A DNA stretch of 64,000 nucleotides from NCBI GenBank assembly GCA_010909165.1, contig VJWM01000108.1, forward strand, positions 310,001 to 374,000, in the 5' to 3' direction. The stretch comes from Anthoceros angustus. Taxonomy: Eukaryota; Streptophyta; Anthocerotopsida; Anthocerotales; Anthocerotaceae. The notes beneath the pieces were generated by a model. The model was not told the DNA's origin. It made no database searches and worked only from the letters and a program-made list of their open reading frames with translations. Each line of letters starts with the position of its first letter. Within the stretch, counting starts at the first letter, position 1. Positions 40,110-51,600 of this stretch are shown here, one piece after another. The position numbers and the translations under genes were made by a program.

Positions 40110-41167
40110 GCCCGGGCTCACCGCAGCACAAAAAGAGCAACCCGGCAGCAGCAGGAGCAACAAGACCCATCTCCTGCCTTCCCGCAACACCCATAGCAAC
40201 GTGCCTGCTTTCTCGGAGGCACGTCCCTTGAAGCCCTTCCCACTGCCAGGAATCCCAGATCCAAGTGTCTCAGATGGACGACGCCCAAGGGCCAAAACCC
40301 CAAAACCCCAAAACGGCCACTCCGAACACTCCGCCTCCCCATCCGTCGTGATGCATGCGGACAAAGGACAGCAAGCTCCAAACGGAAGGTTAGTCAGCTC
40401 GGAATCCGACAGAGGAAATCGAAGGGGGCAAGGCAGCACAAGGATCGATCGAGGTTGTTGCACAGGTGTTGGAAGCAGCAATTCAGGGATTTCCCAAACC
40501 TCCGTTGCACGCTGCGCATGCAGCCGCTGGAAGCGTGCCTGAAAAGACAAAGCAGTGGTCCCATGCCACAAACCGCTTCCGTTCGTTGGCACGGCCCCTT
40601 CCGCCCCCTGCCACTTCGACGGTGGAGACGGTCCTGACCTGTTTGACTCGTACCTGCCCGGGACCTCACCAACAACGCCAACTCCACACCCACTGGCGTC
40701 CGCTTGGCCGCCAGCCTCGCCAGATCCGGACAGCCGCGACCTGGCGCGTGGCTTATAAGGTGGGGGCCGCAATCCAGCACTTGCCGCAGTTTCGAGTCGT
40801 CCCAGCGTCTCGGAGCAGCTCCTTTCTTCCCTGCTCTCCCTCCCTGCTCTCTCGCATCAGCCAGCCTCTGGGAGCTAGCAAGGCCTTCCTTGCCTGATTG
40901 AGTGCTTGCTTGCTCGCTCTCGCTTGATTGATTTGAGTCCAATTTCTGTCGAGTGAACAATCGACAGTCAGTCACTTCTTGCTTGAATCCTGTCATCGTA
41001 TCAGACTGTGAAGAAGGAAGATTCAGAGTCCGTAGATGCTGCTGCCTGGATTGCCAGAATCTGCGGTTGCTTGGATGAGCCTTGCCTGTTGAAGAAGCCA
41101 GATTTCGTGCCTGTTTGCTCGCTTTCCTGCTGCTGTCTCTGGAGAAAAGGAGAAGAAGAAGAACAAG
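40110..41167. promoter_or_regulatory. Divergent upstream region of the XS/XH gene
   Basis: GC-rich region with a palindromic TATA-like TTATAA at 40753-40758 that could serve either strand. Minus-strand transcription would give about 640 nt of leader before ATG 40109; plus-strand transcription would lead to the small frame at 41168. Assignment is tentative. Confidence 0.3.
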
Positions 41168-41524
41168 ATGGCGGCCAGTGCTGGAGGAATGAACTCTTTC
41201 ATCAGTGCATGCGCTTCCAACTCTGCCTCACAGCATCCTTATCACAAGCACTGCGGATGCGCAATTCATCGCCTGTTGAACGGCGCTCACACCGGCAGAG
41301 GTGGATGCCAGGTGCGGCTACCGGGACGAGCTTTCGAGCCCGTCTCGCTCTGCACTCCTGGAAAGAAGCTGACGCACACGCACCCGGCGGATGTGGTTCG
41401 GCCAGGGTGCGACGACGTTTTCCCGTCCTCCTCCCAGGAGGCAGAAGCTCGTTGCAGCGACGACCACATCTTTCTGGTTGCCGGCTTGGTGGACGAGCAG
41501 GAACGGAGCTCGGTCGTCTTGTGA
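41168..41524 (+). CDS. Hypothetical small protein, 118 aa
   Basis: Open frame from ATG 41168 in a favourable context (ACAAGATGGCGG) after a purine-rich leader. The N-terminus MAASAGGMNSFISACASNSA looks like a plastid or mitochondrial presequence (Ser/Ala-rich, no acids). The rest (HKHCGCAIHRLLNGAHTGRG and an acidic C-terminus) matches no family I know. It lies head-to-head with the XS/XH gene and just before the 84-bp repeat array. Confidence 0.3.
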   Translation: MAASAGGMNSFISACASNSASQHPYHKHCGCAIHRLLNGAHTGRGGCQVRLPGRAFEPVSLCTPGKKLTHTHPADVVRPGCDDVFPSSSQEAEARCSDDHIFLVAGLVDEQERSSVVL

Positions 41525-41580
41525 GGAGGAAATGCGGGAGCTGTAGATCCATTTTACCATTGCTCCAGATTATGGAGCCT

Positions 41581-42300
41581 GAGGAGCAGCCTTCCTTCGA
41601 GTTGCCGCAGTCCAGATGACAACATTGCGGTCATGCACACGAATCAAGCATTCCTGGTGCCTCCTGAGGAGCAGCCTTCCTTCAAGTTGCCGCAGTGAAA
41701 ATGACAACATGGCGGTCATGCACACGAATCAAGCATTCCTGCTGCCTGAGGAGCAGCCTTCCTTCAAGTTGCCGCAGTGAAAATGACAACATGGCGGTCA
41801 TGCACAGGAGAATCAAGCATTCCTGGCTCCTGAGGAGCAGCTTTCCTTCAAGTATCCGCAGTCTGGATGACAACATGGCGGTCATGCACAGGAGAATCAA
41901 GCAATCCTGGTGCCTGAGGGGCAGCCTTCCTTTAAGTGGCCGCAGGGTTCAAGATGACAGCATCGGTCATGCACAGGAGAATCAAGCATTCCTCGTGCCT
42001 GAGGAACAGCCTTCAACGTCATAACATTGCGGTCATGCACATGAGATTCAAGAATCAAGCATTCCTGGTGACTGAGGAGCAGCCTTCGTTTAAGTTGGCG
42101 CAGGCTTCAAGATGACAACTTCGCGGTCATGCACAGGAGAATCGAGGATTCCTGGAGCCTAAGGAACAGCCTTCAAGGTCACAACATTGCGGTCATGTAC
42201 ATGAGATTCAAGAATCAAGCATTCCGGGTGCCTGAGGAACAGCCTTCCTTCAAGTTGCCGCAGACTTCAAGATCACAACATTGCGGTCATGTGAGAAAAG
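41581..42300 (+). repeat. Minisatellite, unit about 84 bp, 9 copies
   Basis: Units beginning near GAGGAGCAGCCTTCCTT start at about 41581, 41665, 41748, 41832, 41916, 42001, 42073, 42160 and 42233. Each includes a GCGGTCATGCAC core and ATCAAGCATTCCTGG. The first five spacings are 83-85 bp, later ones vary from 72 to 87. A frame of 109 codons runs through part of it, but stops in other units argue against a protein. Confidence 0.85.
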
Positions 42301-43247
42301 CATTCTACTCGGGAGCGACTCTGAACATATGGCGTGAGTAATGCTCTACCTCTGCCAAGAGCTGTTAGATCCATCATGCAAGAACGCAATGCTTTGGCTC
42401 TGCGAAGTGCAGTTCGATCCATCCTGCGGGAACTCCACAAATTTTCAGCTTGGAGCCGATAGTAATGTTGCCAGGGACGGGTGCACTGAAAATCACCGCA
42501 ACTGACTAAGTGTCCCTTCCAAGTGCAGGGGCTCTCAATTCAGAGCTCCTGCAGTAGACAGGGATTCTACACAATCTTGTACAGATTCTTTTCACCAATG
42601 TGAAGCCAAATCGTTATCTCCTTCATTGTCCATTTTTGAATCTGGCGCAGAGCTCAGTCTGTGAGTTGCTGTAATTCACAATCAGTAATAACAGCTTACG
42701 ATGATTTCATGCTCACAGCGGGACAGCTTCAAGTCCTGTGCAACTTGAGGATGAACCCGCTTAAGTTGCACCCGCTTACAATTGCTGGAACCAACAGACC
42801 TCTTTTTTTTTGGCGGTTAGCGTTACACACCTTAGACATTTCACATAGTGGCTACAACGCTATTCAGAAACATCCAACCTGGCCTAAATTCTAACAGGCT
42901 AACGGTCTTGATGATTTATATTTGTTCGCTGCACGCACACAAAAACGCTTGCTAACGGTCTTCTTGTTTTCTGTCTCTTCGTTTCCTGCACACAAAGACG
43001 CTTGCTTCCTTGCCTGCACAAAACAAGAAGACATTCTTCGTTTCCTGCACAGGATTCGAGCCAAGAATCATAAAGAATTTATCGATGTCGGCCATGCAAC
43101 GAGGTCCAGAGGTGAGCATAAAGCTTATTAGAAGGACTTGGAGACTCCACACTGCGATCGGTAACACTAAAAAAAAACTCCCCACTTTGGCATTTCCTTC
43201 ATGACATTGCAAAACGTGCAAAGTTTACCGTTCACGGTGAAAACAGT
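42301..43247. other. Intergenic region downstream of PPR gene 3
   Basis: No recognisable gene. Short repeats of TTCCTGCACA/ACGCTTGCT type occur at 42930-43060. Confidence 0.4.
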
Positions 43248-45227
43248 TTACAGGTAATTGCGAGAGTCTTTAAGCTCTACGCTTAAGGCTTTCAGAAATT
43301 TCGACAGCTCTGATTCTTGTTTATGCCTTTTGTCCCCCACCTCGAACGAGTGCACCTCCTGCCCATGCTCAATCCAGCTTCGCCCAGGCTTCTTCCAATG
43401 GACCGCATTCTGTCTTAACTCATCCACTTCTCTGGCAGAGTTCCATAGGCCAGCATTGGCATAGATGTTTGACATCAGTACATAAGCTGCAGCATGACCA
43501 CGATCTATGCGGACGGCGCCATCAAAGGCACGCTCTCCCACTATCACATTACCGTGCTTCCTGCACGCTCCCAGCAAGCACAGCCAGACTGGCAAATCGG
43601 GCTGCATTGGCATACATGCAAGTAGCTCTTCTGCCTTGCTGAAAAGTCCTGCACGACCAACGAGATCAATCACACAAGCATAGTGCTCAAGTCCTGCACA
43701 AATGCCGTGAAGCCTGCTCATGTTTTCAAAGTACTCCAATCCTTTGTCGACTTCACCAGCATGACTGCATGAAGACAGGAGCGACAAGTAGGTGACTGCA
43801 TTTGGTGTCACGCCTGCCAGGCACATGTCCTCGTAGAATTGCATACTCAATTCACAAGCTCCCACTCGGGCATATCCAGCAAGTAGTGCATTACATGCTG
43901 GCACATCAGGCCGAGGCAGGGCGTCAAACACACTGCGAGCATCCACCATACTCCCACATTTCCCATACGCATAAATCAGACTAGTTGGCAGGGATGAGCT
44001 GACCTGCCATCCTCTATCCATTATACTTTGGTGGATGCGCCTGCACACATCTATGGCCCCTGTACTGCTGCATGCCTCTAGCACCGAGATAAATGTTCCT
44101 TCATCTGGCCTCACACCCTGTGCTTGCATTTCTGCATACAGCTGCAAAGCCTTGTCTCCACGTTCTTGCTGAGCATAAGCTGTGATCATGGCAGTCCATG
44201 ACACTACATCCTGCTGGGATAGGAGGGCAAAAATATCTTCTGCATCCTTGATGCTGCCACACTTTGCATACATACTAACCAAAGAACTACCAACGAACAT
44301 ATCTGTTTCCAAACCCAGGCTCACAGCTTCAGAATGTAGAGTCTTGCCCTGTCGCAGGGAATTTGCCTTGACAGCCTGCCCATTTACTAGTGCACTGCAC
44401 TCTTTTTCTGCCACTAGGCTACAAGCTTGAAGAGCACTTACTAGCGTCCGGGCGGTTGGCCTGACACCTTCCTCTTGCATCTGCCAATATGTTCTCAAGG
44501 CTGTTTCTCCATTTTCTACCTGAGCATAAGCAGCAAGCATTGCATTCCATGCAACTACATTACGCTGGGATAGTCCATCAAATACCTGCCGGGCTTCGTC
44601 AATCATCCCACATTTTGCATACATACTGATCAAGGTGCTGCAAATAAAAATGTCTGATCCAAATCCGTGCACTACAGCATCAGCGTGTATCCGCTTGCCA
44701 GCTTCCAGGTCCTCCAGTTTACTGCATGCCTTGAGTAAGCTGACAAAAGTGTAGTTGTTAGGGTCTACCCCTTCGCTTTTCATCTGGTCGTAGCAGGAGA
44801 GGGCCTCCTGACATAGCCCAGCATTGTTGTACCCTGAAATGACCGCTGTCCAGCAGTAAACTGTTCTGTATGACAATCGTCCAAACAACTGGAGCCCATC
44901 TGCAAGGCTGCCACAGTGAACCAGTGTTGTGACAATAAGATCACCCAGAAGTCTGTTGGTCTCCAACCCATTCTTCAGCAAATGAGAATGTACCCGCTTT
45001 GCCTCTGCGAGAGCCTTCCTTTTCATGCACGCCTGCAAGAGGTTCCTATACGTGCGCACAGAAGCGACAACCTTTCGCTCATCGAGGAGATGCAAGACAG
45101 CTAGAGCCTTGTCGAGAAACCCCTCCTTACACAAAGTCTCTAATTCCCGTACATCCTGAGCGACAGTTCGGATGCTGCAAGAGAAAAGATAGGCAATCCC
45201 GCAGGTGAGGTTGAAGTACAAACTCAT
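43248..45227 (-). CDS. PLS-class PPR protein, E subgroup, 659 aa (PPR gene 3)
   Basis: Intronless. The frame is open from a GTG at 45236 and the first ATG is 45227 (MSLYFNLTCGIAYLFSCSIR, a hydrophobic start followed by Arg that could be a presequence). The N-terminal region (ELETLCKEGFLDKALAVL, LLQACMKRKALAEAKRVHSH) aligns with PPR gene 1 over the first repeats, and both have ISGY.NAGLCQ.AL in the same place, so they are close paralogues. One L motif carries the insertion (KECSALVNGQAVKANSL). It ends with E1/E2 motifs (GACRKHGNVIVGERAFDG, YVLMSNIYANAG, WIEHGQEVHSFEVGDKRHKQ) and stops before any DYW domain. Fewer triplets than gene 1 accounts for the shorter length. Confidence 0.92.
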   Translation of the reverse strand: MSLYFNLTCGIAYLFSCSIRTVAQDVRELETLCKEGFLDKALAVLHLLDERKVVASVRTYRNLLQACMKRKALAEAKRVHSHLLKNGLETNRLLGDLIVTTLVHCGSLADGLQLFGRLSYRTVYCWTAVISGYNNAGLCQEALSCYDQMKSEGVDPNNYTFVSLLKACSKLEDLEAGKRIHADAVVHGFGSDIFICSTLISMYAKCGMIDEARQVFDGLSQRNVVAWNAMLAAYAQVENGETALRTYWQMQEEGVRPTARTLVSALQACSLVAEKECSALVNGQAVKANSLRQGKTLHSEAVSLGLETDMFVGSSLVSMYAKCGSIKDAEDIFALLSQQDVVSWTAMITAYAQQERGDKALQLYAEMQAQGVRPDEGTFISVLEACSSTGAIDVCRRIHQSIMDRGWQVSSSLPTSLIYAYGKCGSMVDARSVFDALPRPDVPACNALLAGYARVGACELSMQFYEDMCLAGVTPNAVTYLSLLSSCSHAGEVDKGLEYFENMSRLHGICAGLEHYACVIDLVGRAGLFSKAEELLACMPMQPDLPVWLCLLGACRKHGNVIVGERAFDGAVRIDRGHAAAYVLMSNIYANAGLWNSAREVDELRQNAVHWKKPGRSWIEHGQEVHSFEVGDKRHKQESELSKFLKALSVELKDSRNYL

Positions 45228-47200
45228 TCTTTGCACACGTGCGATATTAGCTACAGACGGAGGGTAGGTAATGTGCTTGCAGATGGCACAAAGATTTCAG
45301 ATACCTTCTACTAGCTGTGGGACGCTTGACTGCCTGCAGTTGAATCTCAAGAACGGCCACCCGACGATCCAACCACAGGCCAACCTTTGACCTCTTCCTC
45401 GAGAAGTAAAGATGGCAAGCACTTTTCTGCAGGTAGATGGCGGACCACCTCAGGATGAGAACTGCAGTGCGGCAAACTGTGGAGCACACCGAGCGAAGAG
45501 AACCAATCTCACCACACTGTGGTAGCATCCATCAGACAAGTGATAGGCCACTGAAAAGGGAGACAACAGGCATACCTTTTCGAGTGTCGGCGATATCTCA
45601 GATTTCGCTCTGCAAAAGAAGCTCCTCTTAATTTCGGTGACTGAGCCCATTCTTAATCTCGTCTCCTACTTTGAGCGGATGTTTGCAGCATCCGCCAAGT
45701 TCACATTGCCCGGGTCTCTACAGCATCTGCCGCATCCACACCAGCTCGTCCTTCTGTCACCAGCGTGTCTGAAATCTGGCCAGCTAGGGGCACATCGTCG
45801 CCAGTTTCCAACACGGCCCCTTTTCTTCGTTTTGTCTTACCTGAATTTCCCTTCCCTCTCACGACTGTGGCTTGTTCTTGTACAGACAGGCTCGGGCGGT
45901 GCTGGGGTCTTGCCTGGCCGCCGGCTCGGCTTCTTTCGGATGCCTCCCCGAGCAGCCAGGCCTCCCCGAGTCTTCGCACTTCGTACTCGGGCCGCAGGCT
46001 CAGCAATCGGGGCTGAGTCGATCACATCCGCCATGGATCTGGCCCGTAGGCTCAGCCGCGATGAGACATTGCTGTCCTCCATCGCTCGTCCTTCATCACG
46101 GGCCGGTGTTCCCGACAAGCCTTTCAACCAAGGAGATGGGCCGCCGTTCGCGAAAAGCCTTCAACGTAGGGGACGGCCGGTGTTCCCATGCCGGAACCCG
46201 ACCCTCTATGAAAGTCCGCGTATTCTTAGCGATCTCACCTCGATACTTTTATGACGGTCGTGATAAAAGAAGTTTCCATACGAAGGAAACCGTACCTAAA
46301 CACAACCCTGACATCGGCCACGGGGGTCTTCCATCCGTGTATCGATATCGTTTCAAAGGGTGTTATCTTTTTGTTTTGGAATGGAAGACTTTATTTTGGT
46401 GAAAAAACGATGGGAAAAGCCCATCTAGGACAACTAAAGGGACCAAGGGGTCAAGGTGAATAGGAGTAACTGAGTTTTCTATCTAAAATCACCTACTGCA
46501 CCCACAATGTCATATGCAGGAAGAATAAACGGCCTGCAAACCACGGAGGTAGAGGAAGATGCGTCACCTACTGTCGCCGCCTTGTGGAGGATCGCCGTTG
46601 AGAACGCCCGTTGAAGGGCAATTGAAACCCGTTGTCAGAAGTATGCTGTGAAGTACGAGAGGGACAGCCCCGCACCGTGTCTACACACATGGTAGGCTTT
46701 GGCATAGGACTTTTTGTTTTGTGGTAAAAACAAATGTTTTGAAAAACAATTATTTTGGGTTTAGAGTTTAGGTTGCCCGATGCGCTGATGCGCAGAGGGG
46801 GATGGAGGCGCTCTACATTGCTACCTAAGTCCCGAGATTGCAGCATGTGACTATGATGGTTTGCACGGTTTAGGGCAAGGTGTGGTCATGCTCGGAGCTT
46901 GCGAGCATGCTTGCCATCTAGTTCTGCTGGCATGCTCGCCATTGTAGGATGTTGTGTTCCTTATGCCTTGGTTTTGGAGTGAGTGGGAGAGCTCGAAAGC
47001 GGTTGGAGTGAGGAAGCCTTATACATGTGTTTCTCCCTCAGATTTGATGACCCTGTCTTTGTTGGGCAAAATGTGAGCAAAATATGATGGTGCGAAGCAA
47101 GTCCACTCACTACCTTTTTATCATGTACACAGCCTCAATAAAAACAAGAAGAATATTGACATATCATGTATGTGGCCTGAATGGACACACGGAGAATATT
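45228..47200. other. Upstream region of PPR gene 3 up to the Copia element
   Basis: Contains the presumed promoter of PPR gene 3. An open frame at 45637-46254 (+) is Pro/Arg/Leu-rich with no recognisable domain and I do not call it. The rest is AT-rich and featureless. Confidence 0.4.
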
Positions 47201-47620
47201 TGTTAGAAATAATTTAGTACAACATATCCAAATATATTAAGAATATTACCCTAAAAAGAGGTGATGAAGAGTGCCCTAAAAATAACAAACTTGTATACCT
47301 GTAGAAACACATGTATCTTCTAGAGAATATATTTTAGAAAGCCTAAGAGTAAAGGGCAAGTCAACACACCAATATGATAAAAAGCCTAAGAGTAAAGGGC
47401 AAGTCAACACACCAATATGATAAAAAGCCTAAGAGTAAAGGGCAAGTTAACAGACCAATAGGATTCAAGGCTGAGGACTATATAAGGCCAAGCCCACCTA
47501 GTGTGGGGTGTGGTGTGTGCAATTGTGCTTATGTGCTAGTACCTAGTGTGCCTAGTGCATATAACATATATTGTATGAGAGTGTTGTGTTCCCTCTCAAT
47601 AAAGGCTCGGCTCTTCTACA
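47201..47620 (+). repeat. 5' LTR of the Copia element
   Basis: 420 bp, starts TGTTAGAAATAATTTAG and ends TTCTACA. It contains a 43-bp tandem repeat in three copies (47341, 47384, 47427; unit start GCCTAAGAGTAAAGGGCAAG) that is single in the 3' LTR, a TATA box at about 47478, and a polyadenylation-like AATAAAGG at about 47599. Confidence 0.85.
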
Positions 47621-47623
47621 CTA

Positions 47624-47636
47624 TGGTATTAGAGCC
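47624..47636 (+). other. Primer-binding site (initiator tRNA-Met)
   Basis: TGGTATTAGAGCC lies three bases after the 5' LTR and differs by one base from the usual plant Copia primer site TGGTATCAGAGCC. Confidence 0.8.
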
Positions 47637-47770
47637 ATGTTCAAAAGCCTTGTAGAGTCCTCCTGACACTCTTAATTGCATATTTGAGTCAACCTCTAGT
47701 GCATTTGTGCTTGTGAATATTTGAGTCAACTTTGAATACATGTCTGCTTGCAAGAACTTGTGTGCAATTG

Positions 47771-47990
47771 CATACTTCATAGCCTTGCACTTGGAAGAGC
47801 TTGTGTATAAATACACAACTGTTAGCATACTTCATAGCCTTGCACTTGGAAGAGCTTGTGTATAAATGCACAACTCTTAGCATACTTCATAGCCTTGCAC
47901 TTGGAAGAGCTTGTGTATAAATGCGCAACTCTTAGCATACTTCATAGCCTTGCACTTGGAAGAGCTTGTGTATAAATGCACAACTCTTAG
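47771..47990 (+). repeat. 55-bp tandem repeat, 4 copies, in the Copia leader
   Basis: Units start CATACTTCATAGCCTTGCAC at 47771, 47826, 47881 and 47936; a diverged fifth copy lies near 48109. Located between the primer site and gag. Confidence 0.92.
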
Positions 47991-48273
47991 CCTTGTGCTT
48001 GTGAGAACTTGTGCGCAATTGAGAAGGTCTTGGTGGTAGTCCTTGTAGTGCATGTGCTTGAGTCAAGTTCTAATATATTTGTGCTTGTGAGAACTTATGT
48101 GCAATTGCATACTTCATAGCCTTGAACTTGGAAGAGCTTGTGTATAAATGCATCACTCTTAGCCTTGTGCTCACAAACTTATACTCAATTGAGAAGGTCT
48201 TGGGAGTAGTCCTTGTAATGCATGTGAGTAAGATGCTCTGATATCAACGATTAACTAAGGGAACCTAGGCATA

Positions 48274-48642
48274 ATGTCAACAAGCATGGAGACACGTTCA
48301 GTGGAGAAGTTTAGAGGCATGAACTTCACATTGTGGAAGTTGAAGTTGAAGATGCTTTTCATCAACTAAGAACCACGGAAGTTCATCGACAACGGCTTTT
48401 AAGAAACACCCACCGAAGCGGACACTAAGAAAGATGGATGAGCGCTGGCAACAATCTTCCTCAATGTGTCCGATGACATACTCTCTTAATTGAGTGAGTG
48501 TGCATTCTCAGAAGCGGCATGGGCGATCCTCAAGAATACATATGAGAAGAAGAGCTTGGTGAATGAGATGTTGTTAGAGCAATAATTTGCCAACTTCAAG
48601 ACGACCGAGAGTGACACCATTCAACAACATGTCAACAAGTTG
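48274..48642 (+). pseudogene. Copia gag, 5' part
   Basis: From ATG 48274: MSTSMETRSVEKFRGMNFTL, then WKLKLKMLF, a stop, and further on ATIFLNVSDDIL and AWAILKNTYEKKSLVNE. This is the usual Copia gag pattern. Several in-frame stops. Interrupted after ...QQHVNKL by the DNA transposon; the frame resumes at 56105 with KNLVDQMKAADVKPSEKNVI. Confidence 0.75.
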
Positions 48643-51600
48643 CCCTACTAGAAAAGGGCACCCTATGTTACACTTTATGTTAAGATTTGGACCCCTGGAT
48701 GTAACACTCATGTTGCAATTTTGGGGTCATGTAACACTTTTGGGCCCCTTGTTACACTTTGGCTTGGAAACCATACCACGGTGTTGTTGCAATCATGTTG
48801 CAATGGTGTTGCAATTATGTTAAGATGAAGTGAGAGGTGGTTTTGCCCTCTCTCAAAATTGCAACATGATTGCAACATCTAAAGTGTTACAAGAGAGGTC
48901 TTGTAACACTTTTGGAGGCTTGGTACCGAACCTCCTCCCCATCCACCATTGCCCTTTTACTTTTGCCCTTTGAAATACCACGTTTTACTTGGTAGTTACC
49001 ACCGATACGCCCTTCAATACGACCATATATAAAATACGTATCAATACATCCTTGTACTATCGCATGTAGTCTACGGTGATAAATGTAATGTATTATTCTA
49101 AGTGCTATACGGTGTATTCAATTTCATATAAAATAAGTTTGTATATTACGTATTACATACATTATGAAATACATATTCATGGTACGATACTTTGTATTTA
49201 CTATACGTGTAAATAGCGACGGCCCTTTATACCCCTACTTTATAGCATGCCGGCTTGCGGTTTGTCCTTCCCACGTCAACAATAGCCATCGGCTTCCTGC
49301 CATGGCGCCCAAGAAGATATTGTCCCCACCTATCACCTTATTGTGACGCATCACTGTGAGGTTATGCCCCTACAAGATTGTGCTGTGCGGAGGAGATTTG
49401 GTATGCGCTGGCTTATGCTTTTACGCCTCCATGTAAGGCACTTCCTACTCCATCGTATGCACCTACGAAACTTCCGCCTCCCGTTCGATTCGCAATTTTC
49501 TTCTTCCCTCCCACTTGCGTTCGGCGAGGCAAGCTTTGCCACTTCCTCCGCTTCCCTCCACCTGCAGGCACACATTGCACATACAAACCAGCATGGCGTC
49601 ATGAGTTATCCAGCGTTAATGGGTTTCCAGTGTCCATTTGCCTTACCTTCCCTCCGGTCCCTCCTCTTTTCTTACGCCTTCTTGCTGGACATTTTCCTCT
49701 TCCGTCCTCCTTCTTCCGGTAGCCGCCGTGCCCTTGTCACTTGCCCACCGCCGCCTCCTCTACTCCTCCTCCGTTTTCCTCTTCGGCCTCCACCCTTTAT
49801 CACGGTGGCATTGCCTCAACTGGGCTCCACTATGCAGTCCATGCTCTCGGCCGAGGCAAGGTATGTGTCTGCACAAATTAGGCACATCGTCCTCTTGACC
49901 GCCTCCTCTGCTGCGTCCATGTTCTCTGCAGCGTCCCCCCGTCTGTCCCCACGGCCTCCATCTGCATTGGCCTTTTGCCGATATCAAGCACTGCATGTTG
50001 CCCTCTTAGTCCTCCTTCATTCTCTCTCCCCTCGACATCGCCTCATGTTCGTTCACGCCTTTTGCCCCCGCCACCATGGCTGCTGGGTGATCCACTCGTC
50101 AGTCCTCCGCCACCCGCTCCTCCTAGTCCCCTGCGATTTTTGGCTGTCCATAGTGCACACAAGTGTGTTTCTTCGTGATGGTTCGGTTGCCCCTCCGTGC
50201 TCCACCACCCGACTCGCCTCCACACACCTTGTTCCCGCCTCCATCGGCGTCGTCACTCCATCGATCCCAACGGCCTCCACCCTCCCCATACATGGCCGTC
50301 ACTGGCGGTCTCACCCTCCACCTCTTTTCCATTATTTGCTTGCTGCCCACCGACATGCCCTCGTGCCTCCATTGACCCCAATCCGGGCATGCGGCTTCCA
50401 CCATCCCTAGGCAATCGTGGTGTCGCGGGCACCACAATATTCCACCATCACTCGGTTCCCTCCGCCTCCCTCCTGCATGCTTCCTCAAGACCGCCTCCCG
50501 TCTCCACTTCCCGCTCCTTGTTCATCGTCGCCTTTCCCCATTCAAAGTCCGTTGTCCCTCGCCCCTCGGCCTCCTTCCTCCCAAGCCCCTTCCGCCATGC
50601 ATTCCTTGATAGCCTCTCGTCCATGTCACCACCTCGTGCACCATCGTTGCCTCCACCCCTTCCTTCCGTCGTCTCGGAAAGGCCACCATATCGGGATCCA
50701 TCTTCAATTCAATGTCGTTAAGCAAAATGGTCATTTCCTTGTTCTCCTTGCAATAGCTGAACCTCTAGGATCTTTTCATACACTCCCTATCTTACTCAAG
50801 GAACTCGGGGTAACCCCACTATCGCCTTTCACGATTTCCACCCTTTCCCTTCTAGCAATCACGCCACCGCCCGTCCTCGAAAGGTTGCCTCCCTTGTCTC
50901 AAGCTTGAACTGCCCGGCATGCAGTGCACATGTGTTACCCGTTTGTCCACCATGCCCACTCATCCGGCTGCAAACTTGAGCGTGTGCACACTTTGCCGTC
51001 ACTTGCCATTAACGCGAGTGCGAAACCCACCTCATCCAATGTAAATAGCTCTTCATCTATTTCCTTCACTTCGCGATGCTCCAACTCCGCATCCGTCGGT
51101 GGGAGGTTCCACGTCTCAAAGTCGTCAAAATCAAGTTTGGGCTCGCCATGTCGCCTCGCCTCTTACCTCTCGGCCGTCTTGACGAGGAGGCCGCTTCTTC
51201 ACATCGCCGATGTCGAATGGAGACCGGGTGCGGTGGATGAGCGAGATAGCCCGAGGCCATTTGGCCCCTCATCCTCCCACCCGGATACGTGCATCGTCGG
51301 CGTCCATTATGGTGTTCGCGCGCCGTGCGTGACTCCCTAGCAAGCTTCACCTCGCCATACTCCCCATCCTGCGAACCGGTTGTCCACCACCTTCGTGCCA
51401 TGCTGAAGGCAATGGCTTCCCTCTCAGGTGAAAGGTGCCAGGCCATGAGTCCCGGCTGTCGGAATTCAAGGCTGCTATTTTGAAAAAGCTTTGTTTGCAA
51501 AGGCCCAGCTGGTTGTCATTTACTCCTCTTGGCCGGGACGAGCGCGCTGATTGTGCACATGCTACTTGCCCATAATCAGAACAATTTTCTGACCACAACC

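Noticed and set aside
45637-46254. 205-codon plus-strand ORF
   Set aside because: No recognisable domain, composition driven by GC-rich sequence, no plausible homologue known to me.
47771-47990. Regular 55-bp repeats as a CRISPR-like array
   Set aside because: The units are contiguous with no spacers and the genome is eukaryotic; it is a minisatellite in a retrotransposon leader.
49343-50410. 355-codon ORF inside the CACTA element as a transposase
   Set aside because: Pro/Ser/His-rich low-complexity reading with competing frames on both strands and no transposase motif.
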